Origin: Panagrolaimus kolymaensis
Taxonomy: Eukaryota > Nematoda > Chromadorea > Rhabditida > Panagrolaimidae
DNA length: 64,000 bases
Assembly: GCA_028622995.1 (NCBI GenBank)
Contig: JAJQJQ010000004.1
Span: 2,852,001-2,916,000, forward strand
Reading direction: 5' to 3'
The notes beneath the pieces are model-generated. The model had not been told where the DNA came from. It worked only from the letters and a program-made list of their open reading frames with translations, and searched no databases. The translations under genes were made by a program, and so were the position numbers. This document shows, in pieces, positions 34,346 through 46,700 of this stretch; position 1 is the first letter of the stretch, and each line of letters opens with the position of its first letter.

Positions 34346-36015
34346 AAAGTGTTTTAAAAAAGGAGTGGGTTTTAAGCGGAAATGCATCTAACATCTTTTT
34401 TGACGTAACTCATTTTTTACATAATTTCATTATCTATTTATGTAATCAAAAATTTAATTTTGTGTCATATCCTATTATCGAAAATAAATAAATAAACAAA
34501 AAATTTGACAATACGCTTTCATAAAATTTCGTGCCAAGTAGTCAAAAAAAGGTATTATGCAATTTCCTTGTTTGATACAACCCAAAAAAAATATTGTTGT
34601 TAACCCACTTTCAAAATTTTTCTAAGTTTTGACGTACACATAAACGATTCTTGTAAGACTTGTAGTTAAATAAGACAATAAATATGTGTAATTATTATCA
34701 ATAACCCAAAAAACAACAAATCTCTTTTTTCCACCAACGCAGAAAAAAACTTTTCCGATGCCTTTGCACCTTTTCTTTTGAGGAGGTTTTTAATGACCCC
34801 AATTCTCATTGAGAATCTTTAGAAATAAAAATTATGTTTAATTCTTTTGTATTGTTAAAAATTATAAATAAAACAATGAACAAAAGAAAAAGAAAGATGC
34901 AATTAATTTCATTCAAATAAAGTAAGTTTTAGTTTTAGTGGGTTTAATCTTTTTTGTATTTTACAACCGGGAATCTTTTTTTAGAAAGCAACAGACGATG
35001 ATTACTATTTTCAAAAACCAAACGATGAACACTCAAAAAAGGTAAAGAAAGAAGGGTTGTTGTTTATTTTATTAAGCAAGTTTTTTTGCATAAGATTAAT
35101 TTATTATTTGTTTGACGCAAAAAAAGGTAAACAGAGGACAATACATATTTTTTATTTTCTTCCCCCTCTCTTGAGGAAGAGGTTACGGTATATTGCCCTG
35201 TGGCTTTATTTTCATGAAAAAAATCTATTAAAAGTAACACTTCCGTTCCGCGTTTTCCTTCATTTCTTGCTTGCTTTTTTGCTTCTTCAAACAAACAACA
35301 AAAAAAATGAATGACACTTAATCTGGTTAAGATTAAAATATTTTTTATTCTGCTTCTTGGATCATCACATAAAGAATAAAGAAAAGAATAAAAAAATACG
35401 AAATTAAAGAGTAATATTTTTATATGTTTTGTCACATGTGTTATAGTAAATAATATTATTTATGCTAAAAAATGCAATAAAAAACACTTTTACTTTTTTT
35501 CGTGTTAATCTTCTCATGATTTTCTTTGTTATATATTAAATTATAAAAGGAAAAACGGATAAAACAGATAAAGATGTTCCCTATTTTTTCTTATCCATAA
35601 GCCTTTTGGTTGGTTTTCAAACGATAAACATGAAATAAAGCAAAAACGATATCTATTTTTTGATGCAGCCGCCGAAGATGAAGAAGATGTTGTGACGATG
35701 GATCATAATCATCTGTTGTTTTGCAATAATCTCTGACCACCCAATTGTTATTTTTTTTTATTTTTAAAAAAGGTTTAATAATTTGCAAAAAAAGAAGATA
35801 TGTGTCAGGTGTTTGAGGTATTTATTTTTCAAAAATGATAATAATAAAAATAGCAAAAAATTTGAAGACACTCTTTCATGTGATAAACATTTGTTTTTGT
35901 TTCTAAAATTAAAAGTTTATAGTTTGATTTAAATAGAAAGTTTGCCAAAAAAAATCTTTTCCCTTTCATCATTTTTGATAGTCTTTTCAAATGCAATATT
36001 AAAAAAGTTGTATAA

Positions 36016-36218
36016 CTAACTTTTGAGTCGCCAATGATCTATCTGCTGCTTTTTTTTAATTCGCCTACGTCGACATATTTGTGAAGGTGGTGTGAAAGGA
36101 ATGGAATGCACATGATTGTTCAATGTAGTAACAACATCCATCAACCATGAAATTTTTGGACCATAAAAAATTGCCATTGCTTTTTGATACTTTTGACGTC
36201 GGCGTTTTTTGGGCTTTT
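36016..36218 (-). CDS. Weak candidate: terminal exon of a basic protein
   Basis: An open frame on the minus strand with less AT-biased codons, starting near a 3' splice-like T-rich tract and ending at TAG (36016-36018). It reads KPKKRRRQKYQKAMAIFYGP, then PKISWLMDVVTTLNNHVHSI, then SQICRRRRIKKKQQIDHW. A possible first exon lies at 37187 downward (MKPPMPVVKTALQLSKIG). No family recognised, and no transcript evidence. Confidence 0.25.
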
Positions 36219-37524
36219 CTCGAAAAAATAAAAAAATAAAGGACTTCCGTTATTTTGACTTTGACTTTGAAATAAAATATTTCGTATCAAAATTTAAATT
36301 CAAAGGCCACATGGTGGACTAACTGAAAATATTTATCGGACATTAAGATCCTAGACACTTGCATCATAATAAAAAAAAATAGCTGGAAGAAAGCGTGAAA
36401 TGACAAAAATGATTTTTAAAAAATTATGAAGAAACTCAGACATTTTTTCTGTGAATAGCAAAAAACGTATTTTATGCAATATTATTTTATGGCTCCATGC
36501 TCCATTGAAAATCCAAAAGATATAAAAAAAATCCTAGAGGTTTAAGAAATGAATATTAAAGAAAGTCCTTTTTTATGTATAAACCCTCTAATTTTTCCAG
36601 GCATATCGAAGTGTGGTTTGCCGTCGGAGAACGGTTAATATTACTTTTTTATTTGCCCATTTGCAAATTTTCAATGTTTCATTTCTTTTTCCAGCAAGCA
36701 TCAAACCAGTAAAGCAAACAAGAAGAATGCCTTAATTTTTTCAATTGTAAAAGGTCATCTTTTTATGATCTCTAAAAATATTCTTACGTCTCTAGTGGGC
36801 GCTTTTTTACGTTTTTTTTCTCACATATTTTTGGTTCAGACTTTTTGTTCTAAACTTCAATAAAAAAAATTATAAACAATTTATGAGCTAAAATGATTTC
36901 ATGAGTCAAGTCTCTTAGTTTTTTTGTCTTCAAAAAGTTACTTATGCCTTCATCACTCGCTCGCTTTTTTCTGTCGGTGGCTGCTAAAGCTTTGATAAAA
37001 GAATCCATTAAATTAATTAATATAAAAAATACATCATCAGCTAAAGAAAAAATGAAAGAGGATCAGCCATACTTCTTTCTTTTTTTCCTTTTTGGTTTTG
37101 TATAATCTCTTTTTTTTTTTAATAATTCCGATCTTTGAAAGTTGTAGTGCCGTTTTAACAACCGGCATCGGTGGTTTCATTATAAAAAAATTTATATTGT
37201 TAATCAAAGTTTTTTTGTTGTTGTGTGTATTTGTATTGCAAGTCAAAATTAACAATTTATAAAATTTATTATTTTTATAGTCACATTTTCGGCCAAAAAT
37301 TTTAAATATATAAAAAGAAAAAAAAAGTTTGGCCCAGCCAAAAATTCTATAAAGCAACAAGTAAAAAATAATTACAAAAGTGAAAGAAAAATAAAACACA
37401 ATATTGAAATGTATCATAAAATAATTTTGCCATTGCTATTTTTTTATAAATAAAAGAGATCGAAAAAAATTTTAGAGATCAAAAAGAAAATAATATTAAA
37501 TTAAAATTTGTAATATAAAAATTA

Positions 37525-37566
37525 TTTAGGCTAGGCCGTTGTTGAGAGTACCAGTAAAAACAAACC
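37525..37566. promoter_or_regulatory. Conserved element downstream of the first Ly6-like gene
   Basis: TTTAGGCTAGGCCGTTGT followed by GAGTACCAGTAAA, 291 bases beyond the stop of the minus-strand gene ending at 37857. A near-identical element sits at 40923-40962, 295 bases beyond the stop of its paralogue. Conserved 3' UTR element, small RNA gene or duplication remnant. Confidence 0.6.
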
Positions 37567-37856
37567 AAAATATCCTATCGCTTTCATAAATGTTTTTGTG
37601 CTCCGTCGCTATTACAGTAATGAAAACGAAAGATAGAAAGAATTTAAAAAAAGATATAAAAGACTCCGTAAAAAATATGGATACATAAAAAATTTTTATA
37701 AAATAAAAAATCTATGAAAATTTACAATTCTTTTTTCAATGATGCTGCTGCGCCAACTTCGGCTCACAAATTTTTTTTAGAGTTTTTTTCGAAACATTTG
37801 TAATCCCATTTCCCATTGCTTTTGAATATTTTGTTTAAATAAGGTACATTCATTAA

Positions 37857-38390
37857 TTATTGAGCAGAAGGTTTAAGATTAGATAAATAATTTTCAAATG
37901 TATTTACTTCATTGCATTTATCATAATTGCACACACATTTAAACATGTACTCTATAGGATTTGCTCTTTTTGTAAGCGCAGAAAAATCATATCTCTAAAA
38001 AAAGAAACAGCATTATTACATTTTTATTATAACAACCAAGCTTTACCTCATATGTGCACATTGTAAGCACTTGATAAGCAGGCTCATTGGAACCAAAGCC
38101 CATCATATAGGGTGAAAGGTCATCATTATCTGGTCCTATACCAAATACTTTTGCCCTTACTTTTCCTGTTTCTGGCATGAAAGCGCAGAAAGTCCATTCA
38201 TCATTTGTAACTTCTTGCATTTCACCTCCCTAAAAACATTATAAGTTAAAACCATTCATCGAAGGGAAGAAAACGTAAATACCTCAGTGTTGTCATAACA
38301 TGTTAATGCTAAGCTTCTTTGATAACATATCGCTAATATAACAATAGAAAAAATGATTGGCCTTGAGATAACATTCATAATTGAATACAT
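37857..38390 (-). CDS. Small secreted cysteine-rich protein, Ly6-like, copy A (142 aa)
   Basis: Three exons (38390-38283, 38229-38047, 37994-37857), all phase 0. The N-terminus is a signal peptide (PIIFSIVILAICYQRSLA) and the mature chain starts near LTCYDNTEGGEM. Six cysteines are spaced C...C...C...CxCx5C, ending in the block FKCVCNYDKCNE, which is the typical end of Ly6/activin-receptor-like and nematode ET-type modules (family knowledge; the ten-cysteine full pattern is not present). The middle contains TNDEWTFCAF and DNDDLSPYMMGFG. An alternative in-frame ATG is at 38378. It has a tandem paralogue at 41257-41866 sharing exon structure, about half of residues, and flanking elements. Secreted or surface ligand-like; no GPI signal visible. 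Confidence 0.82.
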
Positions 38391-38687
38391 TTTTAAATAT
38401 ATTTTTTAACAATAAAGCAAATAAGCGCCGTGTGCACTGTTATTACCTAAAAATAGAGACACTTAGTTATGAAAGTCATCAGAAGCATTTAAGTCTAAGA
38501 AGACAATTATTAAAAAAAACCACGCCTAAAATATCTATTTAATTCTTATATAAAAATGAATATTGAGAGAAGAAGGTGCTTCAAGATGCAAAAGCATATG
38601 AATGAAGACAAAGAAAAGCGATGAAAAAAGCTTGCCATAAATATGCTTTTATTCAAGAAAGGGGTTGAACATAATTTTTTTGCAACA

Positions 38688-38720
38688 GCTCCGCCTTAAC
38701 CAACTAACTATGGGCGGAGC
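38688..38720. promoter_or_regulatory. Inverted GC-box pair upstream of Ly6-like copy A
   Basis: GCTCCGCC at 38688-38695 and its inverse GGGCGGAGC at 38712-38720, about 300-330 bases before the ATG at 38390. The same pair occurs upstream of copy B, and the DNA between each pair and its gene is alignable. GC-rich islands are rare in this region. Confidence 0.6.
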
Positions 38721-40922
38721 AGTTTTTAGTTTATGAAGAGAGAAAGAGGGAAAAAAATTTATAGCAAAGATTATCACATAAAAAATGGCTGAAGTATACA
38801 AAATCAGAATAAAATATATCCTTCCCTAATAATGTAATAATAATAGTTTTTATGTTTGTCATCAATGTCGAAAGAAAAAAAGGTTGGTTGGTTGACATTT
38901 TTTTGGCAAGACAAAAAACGTCTTTTAACATTAAAATTAGGAGTCTGACTTTTTCTTATTTGAGAAGTCCATTTTTAATCCTATCGTATAAAATTTTCAA
39001 GTAATGTCATTACAAAAGAATGAATGGCGAGACACTTCTCTTTTTTCTTTTGCACATTTAAAAGTGACATCAAAGTTCTTTAAATAAGCTAATTTAAAAA
39101 GAAAAAGTAATGATAAAGTTCTAAAATCACAAAAAATCCAACAAGATCCAATAATTTCATTGCAAAAAAAAAAACTAATGGCTCCATGGCACTTAAAATA
39201 TAATAAATATTATTGTAACACTATTTATAAACTACAAAAATTGGCCAAGCAAATTTCGAGAACATAGCCCGGCGGCACTTATCCTCTTAATAATCCCTAC
39301 TTAAAATGGCGGAGTATCTTTGTTGGCTATTCTTATTGACTTCTAGTCTTGGACATAATTAATTAAACTAAAAGCAATAACTTAAAATAAATAGTTTTAA
39401 AGGGGAAATAAGAATAAATGTGGATTTTAGGAGTATTGAAGTTATTTAAAATCTCCTAAATCGAATACCAATGTTAAACTGAACAATGTAAAAATGTTTA
39501 AAAAATTCCAACAGAATAAAATTAAGCTCTCTTTTTTTGTTGTTGAACATAATTCCATAATACATCACCTATATTTTCACCCCTTTCTATCAACTCTCTA
39601 AGTCCTGATCCAGCTTTGGTTTAGCTGATGCTCATTGAGTTTTTTATTTTTAAATTGTGAGTGTTTAAAAGCACAAAATTTCAAATACCTCAAAATATAC
39701 TCCCTCTAAATTGTATCGAAATTCATTTAGTTTATTTATATCGAATGATTCCACAACGTCATTTTGAACTTTATTACAATGTCTGAGCGCAAGGCTATTT
39801 TAGTTAATAAATTTATAGCACAATTTCATATGTTTTTTCAATAAATCAAATTTTATTAATTCGATTTATTTCAAAGCGCATTTTCAACTTTGTCCAAAAA
39901 ACATTCAAACAAAAAAACGTAGGTTTGCTTTTTGTGACGACTTCAACTTTGCCGTTTTTAACTTTGATGATTTATTTTAAGATGATAAATATCATAACAT
40001 AAAAATTTGCGTCAAAAAAATAAATAAATGAAAACAAAACAATTTAATTCAACGAAGAAAAAAAAAACACAACAACTTTTGTAATAATTAAAAAAGAAAA
40101 ATTCGGCTGTCTCGATAAAAAAAACGTGAATTATTAAAGAAGCGCGGTAACTGTTTTGTAAAAATAGCTTCCTGTTTTTTTGATTTTGGCCAATTAGGTG
40201 ATGAATGAAATGATAACATTTATGTTTTTCTTTTATGATGTTATATTCTTTTTCTTCTTCTTCACAGTATTAAAGAATGATGATGGCTTGTTTCTCTTTT
40301 AAAAATTCAAGCTCTGCTTTTTCTGTCAAAAAAAGGGACTTTGAATGTATTAAAAATTTTAGTTTACGTGTAAAAAATGTTAATCTCTTAGTTTGTAATT
40401 CTTACTTTTTAATATTGAATTCTTTATTAAAAATGAATGTTGTGGACAGTGTCCATCCAATCCACCAATAAAAAAACCTCCATAACTTTCATAATCCAGC
40501 GCAATGTTTTGAAGTTTTGTAGTTGTGCTTTTTATTTTGTATTTTTGGTTTCGTAGTAATAAAAATATTTAAAAGTTTATTTAATATGTCACATTTTTTA
40601 ATATGGTTTGTACTATTATTACATAAGACATATATAAGCATGGCCCGCCATAAGAGGTATTTAAAATTTTAATATAAGTTTAAGTTTTTTTTTCATTCAA
40701 AATTATCAAAAATTAAGTTAAACAACAACAAATGTACAAATAAATTCAAACAATTTAAATATATGGTAAAATAATTATAAAAATTTGAAATGTATTATAC
40801 CTTTGCCAAAATATAGGAAAACAATTTATATATGAGACCAATTTTGAGACCCTCAAATATTCTTTTTAAAATAAAAGAGAGAGAGACATAACTAACAATA
40901 TAAATTAAAAATGAAAAAGATT
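38721..40922. other. Spacer between the two Ly6-like genes
   Basis: AT-rich, 2.2 kb. Around 39530-39800 on the minus strand there are two open stretches with coding-like codons (one reading CNKVQNDVVESFDINKLNEF, one GLRELIERGENIGDVLWNYV), but their phases do not join by any splice pair I could find; they may be pseudogene remnants. A degenerate copy of the first stretch lies just above it (39830-39890). Confidence 0.35.
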
Positions 40923-40962
40923 TTTAGGCTAGGCCGTTGTGATGAGTACCAGTAAACAAACC
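40923..40962. promoter_or_regulatory. Conserved element downstream of the second Ly6-like gene
   Basis: Second copy of the element at 37525-37566, with TTTAGGCTAGGCCGTTGT and GAGTACCAGTAAA preserved while the DNA around them has drifted. Confidence 0.6.
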
Positions 40963-41256
40963 AAACAAGACAAGGATGTGCCGCTGTTTTGTGAACTTAA
41001 TAAAATAATAATAATTAAAATAAAACAAATTTTACAGAAAAAAAAAATAAGAAGAAACAAACAATATTTAAAAAAATAGACTCCGCATATGTGTCAGAAG
41101 AGAAAGTAATTAACCTTTTTACAATTAAAAAAACTTAACAATTCTTATTTTTTGTGATTGCGCCGTTAGGCACTTTTATTTTTTTAGAGTTTTATCAACA
41201 TGCTATATTTGAAACTACGAAATAATTATTGGATTGACAGTTGATTTTCTTTATTA

Positions 41257-41866
41257 TTAATGCTGCAACTGGGATGGAGTAGGCTTTTGAGCAAGATTAT
41301 GTAAATAATGTTCAAATGTAGTTCTTTCATTACATTTATCATAATTACAGACACAACGGAAAAGAAGTTCGGGCACTTGAAATTTAGGTGAAAATGAGCG
41401 GAAGTCATACTTCTATAATTAAAAAAGATAATTAGTAAAAGAAAAATACGTCACAGGAAAACCAGCTAGCTAGCTATACGAAAAAAATAAATAATGATGA
41501 TGGATGCTTACCTCATAAATGCACATAGAAAGAACTTGATATTTTTCATCGCTATTACCAAAAGCTAACATATAAGGTGCGATATCATCATTAGCTGAAC
41601 TAAGGCCTGATACTCTTCCACCGGTTACACTGTTAACATTACTTTCAGGAATTAAAGTACAGAAATTCCATTCATCATTACTGACTAGTCTCATTTCACC
41701 CTAAAAAAATAATAGTAAATTAGACATCTGCCAGAAAAATGGGTGAATTAAAACTTACATCAGTGTCATCGTAACATGTCAAAGCTAAACTTCTTTGATA
41801 AGAAAGTGCCAAAATTATAAGTGTAAAAAGAATGGGTCTGCAGAGAGAATTTACGAATGAATTCAT
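41257..41866 (-). CDS. Small secreted cysteine-rich protein, Ly6-like, copy B (150 aa)
   Basis: Three exons (41866-41759, 41700-41512, 41412-41257), all phase 0, with the same exon lengths and boundaries as copy A apart from small indels (first exon 108 nt in both). Signal peptide PILFTLIILALSYQRSLA, then LTCYDDTDGEM, SNDEWNFCTLIPES, ANDDIAPYMLAFGNS, YQVLSMCIYE and the end block FRCVCNYDKCNE. The six cysteines of copy A are all conserved. Compared with copy A it has a longer loop after the second cysteine (NSVTGGRVSG) and a longer tail ending PSQLQH. Tandem duplication, start-to-start distance 3476 bases. Confidence 0.82.
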
Positions 41867-42144
41867 TTTTTGATTATTTATAAATAAAATAAAGTTAGTT
41901 GCTGAAGGAGCTACTTGGGTTACCTAAAAAAATAAATCCAATCAGTAAAGTAAAGAAACTTTTTTTTTCAAATGAACGTTGTTTTTTTTCACGGCAAAAA
42001 AACATTAACAATAAAATGAATTTTGAATATTTCAGACGACAAGGTACTTCTTGCCGTCGAAGTCAAGGCATCGAATGAAGCAAAGTAGCGTTGCAAACGA
42101 GCCCATTAAATGCTATTTCAAAAAAGGGCACTACGGCGATGTTT

Positions 42145-42189
42145 GCTCCGCCCCAGTGAGGAGAAGGAGAGCTTACTTAAGGGCGGAGC
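42145..42189. promoter_or_regulatory. Inverted GC-box pair upstream of Ly6-like copy B
   Basis: GCTCCGCCC at 42145-42153 and GGGCGGAGC at 42181-42189, 279-323 bases before the ATG at 41866. Same motif, order and distance as at copy A. The plus-strand frame 42051-42341 that covers it is therefore best read as promoter, not gene. Confidence 0.6.
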
Positions 42190-43298
42190 AGGGTAAAAGA
42201 CAAAAAAAGAAGGAAAAGAAAAAGAAAAAAGCAGCTTTATACAATCTGCACCTCTTTTTTGAGGATATAAAAAAAATTGTTGGAAAAAATCTAAATACCG
42301 GAATGTTAGTTGTAAAAAACAGAAGAAGAAAAAAAAAGTAAAAAATTTGCAATTTTAAGGAATGTGATGTTTAATAAGCAAGGAAGTGCACCTTTAAACA
42401 CATGGCTTTAGAACATGGCAGAAGAAAATAGAAAGATTTAAAAATGGTACAAAAAAGACGATCATCAAAAGCTTAACAAATGATGGCACACAAAATGATT
42501 TTAATTTGGAACCCCAAATTTGATGAATCAACTCTAAAAATCTAGAAAAATTCTTCGTTCGCCAATGTAAGAAATTGTATTTTAGACAGACAAAAATTAT
42601 TTTCCCATGCTATAATAAAATGATGCTAAATTCAAATATAAAAAAAAAACAAAAAAGGATGTGGCCGCGATGTGCAATGATGACTTTTGGTCAAAGTCCT
42701 TTTAGCTTGCTTGCTTTTTTTAATGTTTTAAACTTTTGTTTCTGCAAGCAGCAACAAAAAAATCTGATGTGGGAAACAAAAATATCTGCACCGATTATAT
42801 GGTGATGAGAGACAAAGAATCAAACTATGTCTGTGATATTACGAAATCGCGTTGGAAATTAAATTTATTTGCTAGCGTCTTACTTAACGACGTCGATGAT
42901 GCAAAAAAGGAAGGAAAGCAGTGATCACCATCACCGAAAAAAGCGGGAAACAGAGGAGAAGGAGGTTGGTAATAACCTAGACAAAATTTATGATGGGTGT
43001 AAAAAAAGGTTTTACTTTTTTTTAAATATGACATTTAATTTCAGCTGCTGTTCTGTCAGCGGGTCTCGTTTTTTTATTTTGTGACGTTTTAAGACTATTT
43101 AAAAAAGCAACATTTTTTTAAATAAAAAATTAAGAAATCCCACTCTAATTTAAAAAAATATCGGAAACAGGTGGAATTTTTTTTGGGAGTAAGTGACTGT
43201 TCGAAAATGCCACCGACTAAGTAGCAAGGAGATGAATAAAATTAATGCGAATGGATGGACCCAAGCAGGTTTATATTGCGCAATTTTGCGATCCTTAC

Positions 43299-43384
43299 AT
43301 AAGTACTTCCTTCGTTTTCTCCCGCCCGGCTTGGCTCAACTCATCCCATTTATTTATGAATGCATCGCAGTTCCAGATTTTCAT
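43299..43384 (-). CDS. Weak candidate exon
   Basis: Minus strand, starts at ATG 43384 and ends at a consensus donor GTAAGG. Encodes MKIWNCDAFINKWDELSQAG then REKTKEVL. Codons look natural for a helical segment. Next exon not identified; the opposite strand is also open here. Confidence 0.22.
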
Positions 43385-43426
43385 TTTTAAATTACGTAAG
43401 TATAAAACAGTCAGCCTAAAAAAACG

Positions 43427-43758
43427 ATGAATGATGACGGGAAAAAGGATGAAAATGAGGTCAAGGAAGGGAAGGAAGCAACATCCCGTTCTTCATCAAC
43501 CTTCAAAATTTCGCTTCGGCAATCCAAAAACAAACAAAAAACGGAAAAATCAGATGGTTTGAATAAAAGAGATAATATAACTAACGTTTGATTGATGAAA
43601 TTTTGTGAAATCAAAAACAAAAATATAATAAAAAAAGAAACACAAAAAAAAAGAAAGAAAAAAGATAAAACGAAAAAAAGGAAGGTTTTTTACTACTTCT
43701 ATGTATATGGTTTCAGAGCTCTGATCACCGACATCGCATTAAAATAGCCTTTTTATAG
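43427..43758 (+). CDS. Weak candidate two-exon gene for a small charged protein
   Basis: The frame 43427-43591 encodes 54 residues starting MNDDGKKDENEVKEGKEATS, with a Ser/Lys-rich body ending NKRDNITNV before TGA. Alternatively it splices at 43586 (GTTTGA) to 43717 and ends SSDHRHRIKIAFL at TAG 43756-43758. Purine-rich on this strand. No family recognised. Confidence 0.25.
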
Positions 43759-46700
43759 GTTCGTAAACTTTTTTTGACTTGATAAAAAAATGATATAAAA
43801 CTTTGATTTGTTAAAATAAAAAAAACCTTGTGATTTTCTGATCTTTGAAAATTATTTTTGGCCTCAACTTAGCATAATAAAAAACTTTTTTATATATTTT
43901 TTTTTCTGGCTCTCATTTCGATTGTTTAATTTTTTGAGAAAAAAAGTAAAACTATGATTATAAAAAGCTGTGATGATGATTTTTGTTTCTCAAAAATATA
44001 AGTGCATATTGCCTATTTTAAGGCATAAAAAAATATAATAAAAATGCTTGTTCACATCCGTTCATTTCTCAAATAAAAAAGGCTAACAACTATCATTGCC
44101 GGAAATGTCGTTGTCGACGTCGTAAGTAATAAGTGAAATTAAATGAGATGAGAGATTTATGTATCTAACGAGGCGAGAAAAAAAAACAAGCGCGCGGATT
44201 CTGACTGAAAAAAGAAAATGTAATTATTTTTTTTATTAATTAATAATCGTTTATTTTTTATAATTATTTTTTTATTCTTCGTTGACCCTAAATAAAATTA
44301 AAAGCAAGCTATAAATTGCTTTCCACTAAACTAAAAGGTTTATTTATATAATAAAATTTTGGGTAGTGGATTATAAAATTATTAATATTTAATAAAGTTT
44401 ATTATTTTATTATTTTTTTGATGACGACATAAAAGCAGCTAAAAATTGCAAAAAAAGGAAAGAAGCTTTCTTCTTTAACAATCCTCCTCTTCTTTTAAAG
44501 CTTGAGGCTTGAAAAATCATTGACGTAGAAAATTTTGAGGGCGAATAAAAAAATGAGAAGAAAAAAAAACTATATTAATTGTTGTATCACAAATTTTGTG
44601 GCATGACACTGATTTGCTTGAGTGATTTAGATGATATGTGTGGAAAGTTCATTTACCGGAGAAGTAGTAGTAACTACGTATTATTAAACTTTTAATTCTT
44701 TCTTTCTCTCTCTTTCTCAAATACGTAATAATTTATTACTTTGATTAATAAAATATTACATATGTGTTCATTAAGCATTAGAGGATGAATATGTTACGGT
44801 ATTGTGATGAATTGTTGTATTTTCTTACTTACCTAAACTTTTATACTATTTGTGTATTCGCGAGTTTACTGTAGGATTAACCTAACTATTTTCTTCTTTT
44901 TTTGTGCTTTTTTTTTTGTTATTAAAAAATGTAATAAGTATGTAGGTTTTTTTTTCTTTTGTGAAATAGTGTGTGTGATGGTGGTGTTGAAGCTTTTTTT
45001 TAATACTGTCTCATGATTTTTAGAAATTACATGTTTTGCAAACAAAAAAGGTATTACTTTGTGTTTTCTAAACTATGGTTATTATATATATTATTTGGAA
45101 CAAATAAATAGCATTTTTGCAAAAACATAATGCAATCTTATATTCAAGCTTTAAAATAATGACAGCTTTTGTTTTGTTTTTTTAAAAGAAAAATTGGCTA
45201 CAAATCTCAATAACCTACTCAATTTGTGAAATATTAGATTTATAAAAGAAGCCAAATGATCACTTTTAAATAATAAAACCCATTAAGTTAAGATAAATTC
45301 AATCAGTTTATAAACGCCATAAAAAAAATTTCGCATAAAATTTGCAAAAATAATAAAATGTGACAAAATTTTTCTTAAACTTGTTAGAAGAAAAGGTGTA
45401 AATCAAAAAGGTTATAGAAAGAATAAAAATAAGAATAATAAATTTGGGCTCTGGTCATTAACCTTTCGGAACTAAATTATAAATAAAAATGAGTAAAACG
45501 AGATTTAAAAGAAAGTTTTGATGAGAGCAAATCCGCCACCATAAGTTTTGTATCTTAAAATTTTAGCAAAGAAGAGCTATGAACAATGCTTGCCATTAAC
45601 TTTGCTTTGATAGTTAATATTTATATCTAACTGTTCATTATTGAATCAAAAAGCTTTCTTTCATCTTCATTTTACTCCAAAGATCCGAAAAGTGAATAAT
45701 GCAAAACTCGAATTAAAAAGAAAACAATGGCAAACCTTTTGGTGGAATGCCCAGCAACAGTCAATTGTTGCTCTAAACGCTTTTTAGTTGTTGCATTATT
45801 CGAAAGTTCTTATTATTTCTGGAAATTATGAATAGTTTCGGCGTTTCCTTTTCCATTGTTTAAAGGTATCCTTGAGCAAAGAATAGAAAACGGAAATCAC
45901 TAACATGAGGCAACTTTATCATAAGCATATACAGTTAAAAAAATACTGTACCATAACCTTCTTCTCAACGGCAAAAAATGCGATTTCTAAATACTTGTTT
46001 TTCTGGAAAAAATCTCCACGAACTTATTTTTTTTCTTCCGTTTTAATTGTTAGTACATTTGATTTTTTTAAATATTATTAAAATAAAAAAAGGTGTTCTT
46101 GCAAAATTGAAAATTAAAAAATAACAACAAAAAATAGCTTTTTGAAATGTACAACCACATTTCCGCAAAGTTTTTTGTATTTTCATGTGACTTTTAAAAA
46201 TTATTTCTTTTACTGTAGTATACTTTCATGTTAGATGTTTTTTTCCCTTTGTAATACAAATTTTTTTCTTTTCTTTTTTCTTCCGTTAATGTTTAGCCTT
46301 TTGTTTTTTGTTTTTTAATATTTCTAAATTGGGTTTTATCCTATCATTGGCCCTATGATATCTTTTGCACTCACACATTCACGCCATAGAATCAGTAAAT
46401 GACTACACACTCGATAACTAATCATTCACTTTATTATCCCCATTTTTTTACTTATGAAGTTTTTTACAGAAAAAATTATCTATGTATTTTGGTGTTTTTT
46501 ATCCTTTTTCGAAGGATTTTAAGAAAAAGAAAAAAAAGTAGCTGTAAATTCTTTAGTGATTTTTTCTTTCTTTTTTTATCGTCAATGACAAATTAATTAC
46601 TAATTTTTCCTGGGTGTCGAAAGCAAGCTGGCTTTTTTTTATGTACGTAAACCTCTTATATTTGGGTATGTGTAAATGTATTCCCTGCCTGGTAAATCCA

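Larger units (their letters stand above)
29736..37524. other. Gene-poor AT-rich region, first part
   Basis: About 7.8 kb with no gene I can confirm. It holds the tandem repeat at 33908-34345, long A and T runs, a short TAGA microsatellite near 30310, and the weak candidate exons listed separately (32229-32637 and 36016-36218). Open frames of 60-125 codons here are AT-driven and overlap on both strands. Confidence 0.5.

Noticed and set aside
35057..35435. Overlapping 85- and 123-residue frames on opposite strands
   Set aside because: Low-complexity hydrophobic translations in AT-rich DNA, no family features and no splice framing.
39530..39800. Two coding-like minus stretches between the Ly6-like genes
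   Set aside because: Their phases cannot be joined by any donor/acceptor pair I found; kept only as possible pseudogene remnants in the spacer entry.
42051..42341. 96-residue basic plus frame
   Set aside because: No ATG start (begins at TTG), a long Lys run, and it overlaps upstream DNA alignable with the promoter of the paralogous Ly6-like gene.
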